Below are positions 46,894 through 55,053 of a DNA stretch of 64,000 nt, in pieces; the first letter of the stretch is position 1; every line of letters starts with the position of its first letter. Source of the DNA: an uncultured Latescibacterota bacterium (GTDB lineage: Bacteria > Latescibacterota > UBA2968); assembly GCA_951812755.1 (NCBI GenBank), contig OX638329.1, forward strand, positions 2,341,339 to 2,405,338. Reading direction: 5' to 3'. The notes under the pieces were generated by a model that was given only the letters and a program-made list of their open reading frames with translations, searched no databases and was not told where the DNA came from. A program made the translations under genes and the position numbers.

Positions 46894-47637
46894 TTATGTT
46901 GATGCACTACGAGGTAAATTATAAGGAATCCACTCCCATACCGATTGCCCGTTGTGCAATACTCTTATGCCACCGAGCCTGGACAAGTCCGCTCTCGACT
47001 TGTCGGTGATCCACTCGGATACGAAAGGGTATAATTCTCCGTAGAGTTTCTTAAAATCAGAAGTGACAGAGTGCGGTAATTTAACGCAGTCAGTGCTTAC
47101 ATCTGGACCAAATTCTTTCCGCAATCGTCTTTTACTTTCTGAATTGAGTGCAAAATACCGATATTCCTCATCCTGTGTTTCAATAATCTCAAGAGGGGAT
47201 AGAGTGTTTAGAAGATTGCGATTGCGAAATAGCTCGATAGCCGCGTTATAGAGTTGGTCGAAATTTTCGTGTATGTGATTACTCTCACCAAGGCTCACAG
47301 CGAAATCTATCGCGACCACACCAAGCGTTAGCCTTGTTCGGGCTGAGTGAATAGATTTTCGGAATTTCGAAAGAGATGTTTTAAGTTCAAGCTCAGAAAA
47401 ATCATCGGGAAATACAACGTCAAGAAAGCATTCTACTGCATTTCCTCCTGGTTTAATATCTATACGACACATTGTCTGAGTTCCGAGATTTCCCGATGTA
47501 ATATCATCAAGGTCTGGAGGATTCCAGGCCGGATCTCGTCGATCTGTACCATGTGTATAGAGGGCACCATTGATTCCGCGCGTAGCCTGGTGCGAAACTA
47601 CTCTGTGAACGGTCAAGTACATATCAAGCAGCTTCAC
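46894..47637 (-). CDS. Unknown 247-residue protein, third gene of a three-gene operon
   Basis: Function not recognised. The product is soluble, with a VECFLDVVFPDDFSELEL strand, RTRLTLGVVAIDFAVSLGES, a helical middle and a Trp-rich end (SVWEWIPYNLP). Its start overlaps the end of the preceding gene (47624-48001) by 14 bases, so the two are translationally linked. G/C content is lower than in the surrounding metabolic genes. No membrane segment or known catalytic motif was seen. Confidence 0.65.
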   Translation of the reverse strand: MKLLDMYLTVHRVVSHQATRGINGALYTHGTDRRDPAWNPPDLDDITSGNLGTQTMCRIDIKPGGNAVECFLDVVFPDDFSELELKTSLSKFRKSIHSARTRLTLGVVAIDFAVSLGESNHIHENFDQLYNAAIELFRNRNLLNTLSPLEIIETQDEEYRYFALNSESKRRLRKEFGPDVSTDCVKLPHSVTSDFKKLYGELYPFVSEWITDKSRADLSRLGGIRVLHNGQSVWEWIPYNLPRSAST

Positions 47638-48001
47638 GTATAGAGTTATGAGGGTTGTTTACGAAGTCATTCTCTGTATGCGGCATTTCACTCTGAGGTT
47701 GAACAGAGGTAATACATTGATCAGAGATAATACATTTAGCTATGACTGTACTCCCCAGTGTGAGCTTAAATGGCTTGAGAGGAGGAAGTTCTGCAAAGGG
47801 AGCTTTGGGAGAGAGAAATGATATCCAGGCGAATGATATTCCGCTTTGATCCGGTGGGAGCAAGAGGTCCGCATGTATTGACCAGGGTCCCACATCTTCA
47901 TTGTTGTCGTTCAGATGTGCCTCGGCAGTTAGAAACACTGTCGGCCAAAAGTCTTGCAGTTCTGGAGAAAAACGTATCTTTGCAAAGAGCTTTTGCTTCA
48001 T
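47624..48001 (-). CDS. Unknown 125-residue protein, second gene of a three-gene operon
   Basis: Function not recognised. The product is mostly beta strand: KLFAKIRFSPE, WSIHADLLLPPDQSG, then FKLTLGSTVIAKCII, which recalls an EF-Tu domain-3-like small barrel (weak resemblance). Its ATG overlaps the stop of the upstream frame (ATGA), and its 3' end overlaps the next gene by 14 bases. This tight packing implies that the three products are made together. Confidence 0.65.
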   Translation of the reverse strand: MKQKLFAKIRFSPELQDFWPTVFLTAEAHLNDNNEDVGPWSIHADLLLPPDQSGISFAWISFLSPKAPFAELPPLKPFKLTLGSTVIAKCIISDQCITSVQPQSEMPHTENDFVNNPHNSIREAA

Positions 48002-48427
48002 AGCGTCACCTCGGATATTTTCGCGCCTTTTAATTGGTCAAAACGAGCAAAGTAGCACGCTCCGATGTCATCAATTCTTGAACCTACAAAGTCTATTTCT
48101 TTAGCAATAGTTACAGACAAGCGTACTTCTAAGACAAAACCTATCTCCTGTTCAAAACCTTCATCCACCTTCAGTTGTCCCCATTTTAGTGCCAGTTTTG
48201 GCGTGGTGGTGAGGTGCTTGCCGAATTCCGTACCGCCCAGTTTCGGTTCAAGACGACGAGAGCCTCTTACACTTTCAAGCTCTGCTTTGCTGACTCGTCG
48301 AAAGAAGACTGCTTCATTGCAGTCAATTCGATAGCTGGATGGCGGATTATTTGGTACCGGCCGCTTCTAGGGCATAGGTGTGAGTTCTGAGAAATTGTCT
48401 TAGAACATCGAAATTGGCGTATCTCAT
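47998..48427 (-). pseudogene. First gene of the three-gene operon, apparently frameshifted
   Basis: From ATG 48427 the frame reads MRYANFDVLRQFLRTHTYALEAAG and then stops at TAA. One base over, from 48366, a clean 122-codon frame runs to TGA 47998, which overlaps the next gene's ATG; it lacks ATG, GTG or TTG near its start. The simplest reading is one gene of about 142 residues with a +1 shift near 48366, by mutation, sequence error or programmed shifting. The body has FFRRVSKAELESVRG and GKHLTTTPKLALKWG, which loosely recalls ADP-ribosyltransferase-like toxin folds. That is only a suggestion. Confidence 0.55.
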
Positions 48428-48761
48428 CGTAGCCTGTGTAAAAATATATTCATATAGAACTGATAAGTCCAGTGGGGATTTGAGAATATAGACTCACTGG
48501 TAAAAAAAATTACTAACATTTGTTGTTTTATTTCATAGACTGGATTACTGGCGTTGTGCCTTCGGCGTGGCGGCTAAAACCATGCCGCAATGACACCCGT
48601 CATTCGTCACTCCGGCAAACGCCGGAGTTCTGCGGATTAAGACACAGAACATGCACGCTATCCGTCACATGGCTTTTTTCTTTGACAAGTGGCTTTTGGG
48701 GCGCAATTATAGGGGCGTAGAAATACAAATACACTGTTCAAAATATTTTAAGAGGTGATTA
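48428..48761. other. Non-coding gap before the rraA-like gene
   Basis: No gene was recognised in these 334 bases between divergent genes. The left part is A/T-rich (48430-48530) and may hold the promoter of the three-gene operon. The right part contains a palindromic repeat-like element (48590-48640) and a run ending 48761 with AAGAGGTG before the next ATG. Confidence 0.6.
48609..48628. repeat. Perfect palindrome ACTCCGGC-AAAC-GCCGGAGT
   Basis: An 8-bp perfect stem with a four-base loop, within a CGTCATTCGTC...TTCTGCGG context reminiscent of dispersed palindromic elements found in many environmental bacterial genomes. Only one copy was noticed here. It lacks a T run, so it is not a typical terminator. 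Confidence 0.6.
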
Positions 48762-49259
48762 ATGGCTTTCAAAACCACTGATTTGTGCGATGAACACGAA
48801 ACTGATCCAGCACTTCAAGTTGTTGAGCCGATATTTAATGACTATGGGGGTGTTACGGCATTTTGCGGTCCGATTGCCACGGTCAAAGTTCGCGAAGACA
48901 ATGTGCTGGTGCGCGAGATACTCGAAACACCGGGGGAGGGGCGCGTGCTTGTCGTCGATGGCGAGGGTTCGATGTGGTGCGCGCTTTTGGGGGATATGGT
49001 CGCTGAAATCGCCAGCGACAACGGCTGGTCGGGGGTTGTCATAAATGGCGGTGTGCGCGATGTATCTGAACTTGCACAAATTGAAATAGGTGTCAAAGCG
49101 CGCTTTGCTGTGCCGCGCCGAAGCCGAAAAGAAGGGCAGGGACGACAGGATACGCCTCTTGCATTTGCCGGTGTCACCTTTCTCCCGGGCGATTATCTCT
49201 ACGCCGATGAAGATGGGATCCTGGTTGCTACGAGAGATTTGTTAGATGCGCAGGCTTGA
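48762..49259 (+). CDS. RraA-like protein (HMG/CHA aldolase or RNase E regulator family)
   Basis: A 165-residue protein of the RraA fold: TTDLCDEH opens the chain, VLVVDG and ALLGDMVAEIASDNGWSGVVINGGVRD form the central block that binds metal and substrate in aldolase members, followed by GDYLYADEDGILVA. In an operon with a sulfatase and an aldo-keto reductase, an aldolase or decarboxylase role is likelier than control of RNase E (inference). The ATG follows AAGAGGTG. The sulfatase start lies 35 bases past its stop. Confidence 0.85.
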   Translation: MAFKTTDLCDEHETDPALQVVEPIFNDYGGVTAFCGPIATVKVREDNVLVREILETPGEGRVLVVDGEGSMWCALLGDMVAEIASDNGWSGVVINGGVRDVSELAQIEIGVKARFAVPRRSRKEGQGRQDTPLAFAGVTFLPGDYLYADEDGILVATRDLLDAQA

Positions 49260-49293
49260 CCTGCAATACAACCTTATATTACGGAGACAAACT

Positions 49294-50661
49294 ATGCAGC
49301 AGACAGATCGACCCAATATTTTATTTATTATGGATGACCAGCATCGTTTTGATTATATGGGTTGTGCAGGTGCTGATTTTGTTCGCACACCCAATATTGA
49401 CCGCCTGGCAAAGCAGGGGGTGCATTTTACCCAATGTACGACAAATTGCCCAGTTTGCGCGCCTTCGCGCATTGCACTGGCTTCTGGCATGCAGCCCTCG
49501 CGCCTCGGTTGCGTTGGGAACAATTGCTTCTTGCCTCGCAGCCAACCAACTTATTATCAGCAATTGCGCGATTACAATTATTACGTGGGTTGTGTGGGCA
49601 AGCTCGATCTGGCCAAACCCGACGGGTATAATGGACGCGATGGCGACAGGCCCGCTACGTATATGTGGGGCTTTACACATCCGGTCGAATGCGAGGGCAA
49701 AATGCACGCTGGGCATTCCAAAACACCGCAGGGTCCTTATAACCATTTTTTGGAGGAAAGAGGGTTGCTCGGTGCTTTTGTCGATGATTATACCCGTCGC
49801 TCCAACGAGGGTTATCACGCTTCCTGTCACGATTCGGTCTTGCCTACCGAAGCTTTTGAGGATGTGTATATTGGGCAGCGATCTGTCGAGTGGATTGAGA
49901 ATATTCCCGGGGATTTCCCCTGGCATTTATTTGTGAGCTTTGTAGGACCTCACGATCCTTTTGATCCGCCAGCCGAATATGGGGAGAAGTACCGCGATGC
50001 AGAGATGCCACCCGCCACGCCTGCAAATTTGCCGGGTAAACCCGTTTACTTAAAAGATCGCATCAAAGACATGACCCCGGAAAAAATAGCAGAGACCCGA
50101 CGACAATATTGCGCGGCAATTGAAGTTATTGACGATCAGATCGGTGAGATGCTCGCGGCAGTTGAACGGCGGGGGATGACCGATAATACGTATGTCATCT
50201 TTTCCAGCGATCACGGAGAAATGCTGGGCGATCACGGTTTGTACACCAAAAGCGTGCCTTACGAAGCATCGGTACACGTTCCTCTCATTGTTGCGGGACC
50301 CGGTATTGAAGGCGGTCGCGTCTCAGATGCTCTCGTTGAACTCATTGACATGAATCCAACGATATGTGATCTTGCTGGCGTGCCCCCGCTTGCGGATATC
50401 GACGCGCGATCAATTGGCGAGGTGCTTCGCGGAGAGGCAGAGGAACACCGCACGGAAACCGTGAGTGGCATACAAAATTTCAGGTGTATCCGTACGCGGG
50501 AGTACAAATTGGTGGAGAACTACAACGATGTTACGGAACTCTACGATTTGATTGCAGATCCTGCAGAAGAACACAATATCGCCGAACAGGAGCCAGAGGT
50601 ACGGCGCGAATTGTCTCGCCGTCTCTCAGCGCGTTATTTAGAAGGCACATGGTATCGGTAG
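49294..50661 (+). CDS. Type I sulfatase (formylglycine-dependent), no signal peptide
   Basis: A 455-residue sulfatase. Metal site MDD14-15, formylglycine signature C55-A-P-S-R, VGKLDL and FSSDHGEMLGDHG are all present. There is no signal peptide, so it acts inside the cell. ATG 49294 has GGAGA upstream and is preferred to an in-frame ATG 48 bases earlier that lies inside the previous gene. It is followed nine bases later by an aldo-keto reductase, so sulfate release and redox processing of one substrate are probably linked (inference). Confidence 0.93.
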   Translation: MQQTDRPNILFIMDDQHRFDYMGCAGADFVRTPNIDRLAKQGVHFTQCTTNCPVCAPSRIALASGMQPSRLGCVGNNCFLPRSQPTYYQQLRDYNYYVGCVGKLDLAKPDGYNGRDGDRPATYMWGFTHPVECEGKMHAGHSKTPQGPYNHFLEERGLLGAFVDDYTRRSNEGYHASCHDSVLPTEAFEDVYIGQRSVEWIENIPGDFPWHLFVSFVGPHDPFDPPAEYGEKYRDAEMPPATPANLPGKPVYLKDRIKDMTPEKIAETRRQYCAAIEVIDDQIGEMLAAVERRGMTDNTYVIFSSDHGEMLGDHGLYTKSVPYEASVHVPLIVAGPGIEGGRVSDALVELIDMNPTICDLAGVPPLADIDARSIGEVLRGEAEEHRTETVSGIQNFRCIRTREYKLVENYNDVTELYDLIADPAEEHNIAEQEPEVRRELSRRLSARYLEGTWYR

Positions 50662-50670
50662 GAGAGAATT

Positions 50671-51654
50671 GTGAAATACACCAAACTTCCCGGTACGGAT
50701 ATCGATGTCTCTGTTATTGCTCTGGGCTGCTGGCCTTTTGCTGGTGGTGATGTTTGGGGTGAGCAAGACGACGATGTATCTATTGCCACGGTGCATGCCG
50801 CGCTCGATGCGGGTATCACTTTTTTTGATACTGCAGAAGGCTATGGCAAGTCCGAACGCGTGCTCGGACGAGGTCTCAAAGGTCGTCGGCAAGACGCGGT
50901 GATCGCCACCAAAGTTGGCGGTGGACATCTTTCGTCTGATGATTTGCCCAAAGCCTGCGAACAAAGCCTGAAAAATCTGCAAACAGATTATATCGATTTG
51001 TACCAAATTCACTGGCCCAATCACAATATTCCCATTGCAGAAACAGCAAGCGCGCTTCAGCGTCTCCGCGATCAGGGAAAAATTCGGGCCATTGGCGTTT
51101 GCAATTTTGCCTGCGGTGATCTGAGTGACTTGATCGCCGTTGCCGATATTGTCACCAATCAGTTGTCCTTTAGCTTGCTCTGGCGCGTTATTGAACGCGA
51201 GATTCAACCGATGTGTTTGGAAAACAATATTGGCATTATCTGTTATAGCCCACTGATGCAGGGGTTGCTTACCGGACGTTATGTCTCTGCGGATGATGTG
51301 CCAGATGGGCTGGCGCGAACGCGCCTGTTTGCAAGTGATCGCCCCATGTCCAAACACGGCGAAGAAGGCTGTGAGACCGAAGTGTTTGATGCGCTGGAAA
51401 AAATTTGCGCTGTCGCCGATGAGTCAGGTGTCGCAATGGCCGAGATTGCCCTTGCCTGGGCATTACAACAACCCGGCATTACATCGCTTCTGGTGGGTGC
51501 GAGAAATCCCGATGAAGTACAATGGAATCTTCCGTCGGTTGATCTCATATTGTCAGAAGATATTCTGCAACGCCTATCTGAAATTACAGAAGGTGTTAAA
51601 GACAAACTCGGCAATAATCCCGATATGTGGATGTCGGACTCGAGGATGAGGTGA
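50671..51654 (+). CDS. Aldo/keto reductase
   Basis: A 327-residue NAD(P)H-dependent TIM-barrel reductase. The catalytic set is D (FFDTAEGYG), Y in the same block, K in VIATKVGG and H in YQIHWPNH; the cofactor site lies in the C-terminal SLLVGARNPDEV block. It starts at GTG with AGGAGA upstream and is the last gene of the rraA-sulfatase-reductase operon. It probably acts on the sugar or polyol freed by the sulfatase (inference). Confidence 0.92.
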   Translation: MKYTKLPGTDIDVSVIALGCWPFAGGDVWGEQDDDVSIATVHAALDAGITFFDTAEGYGKSERVLGRGLKGRRQDAVIATKVGGGHLSSDDLPKACEQSLKNLQTDYIDLYQIHWPNHNIPIAETASALQRLRDQGKIRAIGVCNFACGDLSDLIAVADIVTNQLSFSLLWRVIEREIQPMCLENNIGIICYSPLMQGLLTGRYVSADDVPDGLARTRLFASDRPMSKHGEEGCETEVFDALEKICAVADESGVAMAEIALAWALQQPGITSLLVGARNPDEVQWNLPSVDLILSEDILQRLSEITEGVKDKLGNNPDMWMSDSRMR

Positions 51655-51660
51655 GAAGTA

Positions 51661-51690
51661 TCCGCAGATGGACGCAGATGGACACAGATG
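51661..51690 (+). repeat. 10-bp-period GACGCAGATG repeat, copy 3
   Basis: TCCGCAGATG, GACGCAGATG and GACACAGATG run head to tail, beginning six bases after the aldo-keto reductase stop. Same family and orientation as 4324-4371. Confidence 0.8.
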
Positions 51691-51716
51691 AAAGGTAAGG
51701 AAGTGAGGGGTGGACA

Positions 51717-51745
51717 TCTCACCTTTTACGTTTTACGTCTTACCC
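51717..51745. repeat. TCTCACCTTTTACG dispersed repeat, second copy
   Basis: CTCACCTTTTACGTTTTACG followed by TCTTACCC; related to 29020-29055. It directly follows the 10-base-period repeat, so two families are stacked in one gap. Confidence 0.55.
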
Positions 51746-51821
51746 TTTGTTTGAAACAAATTTTATTCGTATTTGTCTTATGTTTTAGATATGCTAAGTT
51801 AAAGACGATCAGGAGGATCGC

Positions 51822-52169
51822 ATGGCTCATCTTCAGATTGACGACGCAGAAATATTTTTTCGCACTTTTGCAGATCTTTTGGCTGCTGGCGAAGACGACA
51901 AACACATGGCTCGAAAATTGGGATGCTCGCGGGGCGAAAGCAAGCGCAGGCGGCAGGCATTTCAAAAAGGGGGCATTGTGACGGAGAATGGCGTATCTAA
52001 AGAAAAATTGGATGCGTGGCTGTCTTCAAATGACGGTCAGCGCGCACAACGTCAGTGGGAAGCCCATCACAGACGACAACAGGCTCTGGGGGCAACGGGT
52101 ACCAAACCACAAAAGGGATTCCGCAGACAGCCAGAAGTCAAACGCGGTTGGTCGCGGCAAAAGATTTGA
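51822..52169 (+). CDS. Small basic HTH-like protein, 115 residues
   Basis: Function not recognised. A helix-turn-helix-like stretch DKHMARKLGCSRGESKRRRQAF (about 26-47) is followed by a short GIVTENGVSKEKLDAWLSS unit and a strongly basic, Arg/Gln-rich tail. It may bind nucleic acid. ATG 51822 is preceded by a near-perfect AGGAGG, good evidence that it is translated. It is a single-gene unit ending at the terminator at 52198. Confidence 0.7.
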   Translation: MAHLQIDDAEIFFRTFADLLAAGEDDKHMARKLGCSRGESKRRRQAFQKGGIVTENGVSKEKLDAWLSSNDGQRAQRQWEAHHRRQQALGATGTKPQKGFRRQPEVKRGWSRQKI

Positions 52170-52197
52170 GGTAACAATATTAGTTTGGGATTACAAT

Positions 52198-52228
52198 AAA
52201 GGCCGATGGGCAATATCCATCGGCCTTT
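52198..52228. terminator. Strong bidirectional terminator
   Basis: A perfect 12-bp stem AAAGGCCGATGG / CCATCGGCCTTT with a 7-base loop. It ends transcription of the small HTH-like gene and, from the other side, of the six-gene minus-strand operon ending at 52335. Confidence 0.92.
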
Positions 52229-52265
52229 AATATTTTCCAGCGACTCAACGAATCAACGGAACGGG

Positions 52266-52290
52266 GTACAACTGGTTCAGGCCAGTTCAT
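52266..52290. repeat. TACAACTGG...CCAGTTCAT hairpin element, copy 1
   Basis: A 6-bp stem AACTGG / CCAGTT with a 6-base loop, flanked by CGGAACGG on the left. The same element with a longer stem is at 58179-58202. Confidence 0.65.
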
Positions 52291-52334
52291 CAACGACTTT
52301 GGGTGGCGGGATGGGGGTCGTCTATTCGCGCTTT

Positions 52335-53309
52335 TCATCGCTCGTCGCGTTTCAAGTCCAGCCAATCGAGCTCTTCTTGTGTGATTTTCAAATTGAGGGC
52401 TTCGATATTGGCTTTGCACTCATCGGGATGGAATACGCCGATTAGTGAAAAGAGATTCAGGGGCTGATTCAAGTTGAATGCCAGCGCGATTTGTGGCACG
52501 GTTAGCCCTTTTTCTTTTGCCAGTTCACCCGCGCGGTCCAGGCGTTTGAAGTTTTGTTCGTAACAATAGGCATCGACACAGGAACCCGGTAGATTTGTTT
52601 TGTAGTCTTCATAAGTGTCGCGCGTAAATCTGCCAGAGAAAAATCCCTGTGCGAGACTCGACCAGGTAAACAGGGGCATGTTTTGTTTTGCGTACCAGGC
52701 GCGGTCCGCCTCGTTGTCAGGCCCACTGATGCTGATACAACCTCTCCAGGGTTCTTTCACCTGTTCTGCAAGGCTGTAATTGGGACTGCTCACGGTAAAT
52801 GGTTCCAGATTGTGCTTGTATGCGTATTCATTGGCTTCCTGTATGCGCGGCACGGTCCAGTTCGATCCGCCAAATAGTCCGATCCGGCCTGCTGCTTTGT
52901 GTTCGTTTAATATCTCTACTATTGGTCCAACTTCGACATTGAGATCATCGCGGTGTAATACATAGATGTCGATAAAATCCGTCCGGCAACGCTCTAATGA
53001 GGTGGTCAGATCTGCTGTAATATCAACTGGCGTGACTTTGTTTTTCTTCCCAGTGTGGTGTGCGCCCTTTGTCAATATAACGGCTTTGTCGTGCAGGCCG
53101 CGCTCGTCGAGCCATTGCCCCAAAACGCGCTCACACTGTCCGCCGCCGTAAATATATGCTCCGTCAAAGCCGTTGACGCCGAGTGCCCATACGCCATCTA
53201 ACAGGTCAAATGATCCTTGCAAGTCGTCTTCGCGCAACATCATTGTACCTTGCAAAATACGCGAAATTTTTTTGTCCATTCCTTCAATTGTGCCGTATTC
53301 CATTGGCAT
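52335..53309 (-). CDS. Aldo/keto reductase
   Basis: A 324-residue aldo-keto reductase, sixth and last gene of the operon starting at 58067. It has FDGAYIYGGGQCE with Asp and Tyr, VILTKGAHH with Lys, and YVLHRDDL with His; the cofactor block is SLIGVFHPDECKANIEAL. Its start lies four bases after the Gfo/Idh stop. It belongs to a different branch from the reductase at 50671. The substrate is probably a sugar or sugar acid. Confidence 0.9.
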   Translation of the reverse strand: MPMEYGTIEGMDKKISRILQGTMMLREDDLQGSFDLLDGVWALGVNGFDGAYIYGGGQCERVLGQWLDERGLHDKAVILTKGAHHTGKKNKVTPVDITADLTTSLERCRTDFIDIYVLHRDDLNVEVGPIVEILNEHKAAGRIGLFGGSNWTVPRIQEANEYAYKHNLEPFTVSSPNYSLAEQVKEPWRGCISISGPDNEADRAWYAKQNMPLFTWSSLAQGFFSGRFTRDTYEDYKTNLPGSCVDAYCYEQNFKRLDRAGELAKEKGLTVPQIALAFNLNQPLNLFSLIGVFHPDECKANIEALNLKITQEELDWLDLKRDER

Positions 53310-53313
53310 GATA

Positions 53314-54300
53314 TTATTCCCTTTCCATCGGATATTTCAATCCCCATTGTTCCCGAATTGCGTCCAGTGTCTGCATATTGGCGAGCGTATCGTCGTGTGA
53401 CATGAGATCGCTTTCCAGCTTGCCTTCTCTTACGCAATGCGCTACTTCGGCGGCTTCATACTCGTACCCATTTCCAGCGCATTCCAGTGTTATGACTTCC
53501 TCTTTGTCGCCGGCGGACAGGGTTGCCGTGCGTCCATCCCAAAACTGCGGCACTGTGATCATGCCATCTGTACCCAATATTTTTGCCTCGTGTGGGGTCT
53601 TGATTCGCACACCGCACGAAATCAATGCGAGTTGTCCTTTGTCGTAGCCAAATACCATAGCCGCCTGTTCATCTACCCCGGTCTCGCCGATATGCGCCTG
53701 GCTCGCAATGGTGGCAGGTTGCGTGTCGAAGATCAGGGATGCATAAGAGATGGGGTAGATTCCAATATCGAGCAGCCCGCCGCCGCCGAGTGCGAGATCG
53801 AACAAGCGACCTTTGGGATTGAGGCGGGCGCGAAATCCAAAATCGGCATATAACATTCGCACCTCGCCAATTGCGCCGTCTGTGACCCACGCCTTTACCT
53901 GTTTGGTAATGGGCAAGAATCGGGTCCACATGGCTTCCATCAAAAACACGCCCTCGCTGCGGGCGACTTCGATAACTTCTCTGGCTTCGTGCTGGTTGAT
54001 TGTAAAGGGTTTTTCGCACAACACGGGCTTGCCCGCTTTAAGGCATAAGATACTGTTCTCTTTGTGAAAGGGATGGGGCGTTGCCACATAAACCGCATCG
54101 ACTTCTGGGTCTTCGGCGAGTGCTTCATAAGAGGCGTGGCGATTGGGTACATCATACTTATCGGCAAAGGCGTCGGCGCGATCCTGGCTGCGCGATCCCA
54201 CGGCTACGAGTTGTGCATCGTCGAGTGCGCGCAATCCCGTGGCGAACTTGTGTGCAATACTGCCGGGGCCGATAATGCCCCAGCGAAAGATATTACCCAT
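53314..54300 (-). CDS. Gfo/Idh/MocA family oxidoreductase
   Basis: A 328-residue NAD(P)-dependent sugar or inositol-type dehydrogenase. The Rossmann loop is WGIIGPGSIAHKF, VYVATPHPFH follows, and CEKPF has the family's catalytic Lys; the C-terminal half is the open beta-sheet substrate domain (GGGGLLDIGIYPI). I chose ATG 54300, since the upstream 154 residues of open frame run into the permease gene on the same strand and have no domain. Fifth gene of the operon. Confidence 0.92.
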   Translation of the reverse strand: MGNIFRWGIIGPGSIAHKFATGLRALDDAQLVAVGSRSQDRADAFADKYDVPNRHASYEALAEDPEVDAVYVATPHPFHKENSILCLKAGKPVLCEKPFTINQHEAREVIEVARSEGVFLMEAMWTRFLPITKQVKAWVTDGAIGEVRMLYADFGFRARLNPKGRLFDLALGGGGLLDIGIYPISYASLIFDTQPATIASQAHIGETGVDEQAAMVFGYDKGQLALISCGVRIKTPHEAKILGTDGMITVPQFWDGRTATLSAGDKEEVITLECAGNGYEYEAAEVAHCVREGKLESDLMSHDDTLANMQTLDAIREQWGLKYPMERE

Positions 54301-54317
54301 TATTGATCCTTTTCTGA

Positions 54318-55046
54318 TTATGAGGTTGAAAATAGAACATACAAAATCATGCGTACGGCGAGCAGTGTTACCAGCCACCTTAAAAGTACGCGAAAATGGT
54401 GCTCGGGTACGCGCCCGCGGATCAGCGTTCCCAGGTAAGACCCAAGAGATGCCGAAGCGATCATACCAACGACCAATTTCCAATACGGTGCAAAGACAAA
54501 ACCCAAAAATCCAAAGGTCAAAATTTTCATCGCATGGCTCGATGTCATCTGAACCGAATGCGTGATTACCGTGCGATCTCGGGGCAGGTTTTCCCGCAGG
54601 AGAAATGGCATATTGAGCGGACCACTTACGCCAAGAAACAGAGATAAAGCGGTTTGAAAAGCACCCAGAAGTGTGAATTTTGCGGGTAAATCGGGTGCGC
54701 GGGAAAATTTGGGCATCCACGTAATGAGCAAAATAAAAATACCCAAAAAGAGGGGCATGGTTTCCCATTTAAAGTCGGCAATAAAACGAGAACCCAACAC
54801 GGCACCGATCACTGCTCCGATTGCGTATTGCCCCACAAGACGCCATTCGGTATGCTTGAGGCCAAAGAGCGCACGGCTCAAGTTGCTGGCAATTTGAGCC
54901 AATCCGTGGACCGGGATAATCGCCGCTGCGGGGAGAAAACCCGGCATAATCGCAATGAGGGCAACGCCGCCGCCAACGCCGCCAATAGCCGCGATCATCG
55001 ATGTGATACACGCCGCGCCAATTAAAAACCAATCCGATATCTCCAT
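54318..55046 (-). CDS. TauE/SafE family sulfite/anion exporter
   Basis: A 242-residue inner-membrane permease with about seven or eight membrane segments. The family glycine-rich motif AAIGGVGGGVALIA lies in the first segment pair, and LFLGVSGPLNMPFLL opens the second half. TauE/SafE proteins export sulfite, sulfoacetate or related anions. Position right after a sulfatase gene, seven bases apart, makes export of a sulfur anion plausible (inference). Fourth gene of the operon. Confidence 0.87.
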   Translation of the reverse strand: MEISDWFLIGAACITSMIAAIGGVGGGVALIAIMPGFLPAAAIIPVHGLAQIASNLSRALFGLKHTEWRLVGQYAIGAVIGAVLGSRFIADFKWETMPLFLGIFILLITWMPKFSRAPDLPAKFTLLGAFQTALSLFLGVSGPLNMPFLLRENLPRDRTVITHSVQMTSSHAMKILTFGFLGFVFAPYWKLVVGMIASASLGSYLGTLIRGRVPEHHFRVLLRWLVTLLAVRMILYVLFSTS

Positions 55047-55053
55047 GCACTCA

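Noticed and set aside
54301-54768. N-terminal extension of the Gfo/Idh protein
   Set aside because: It overlaps the TauE/SafE gene on the same strand in another frame; ATG 54300 begins right at the Rossmann fold.
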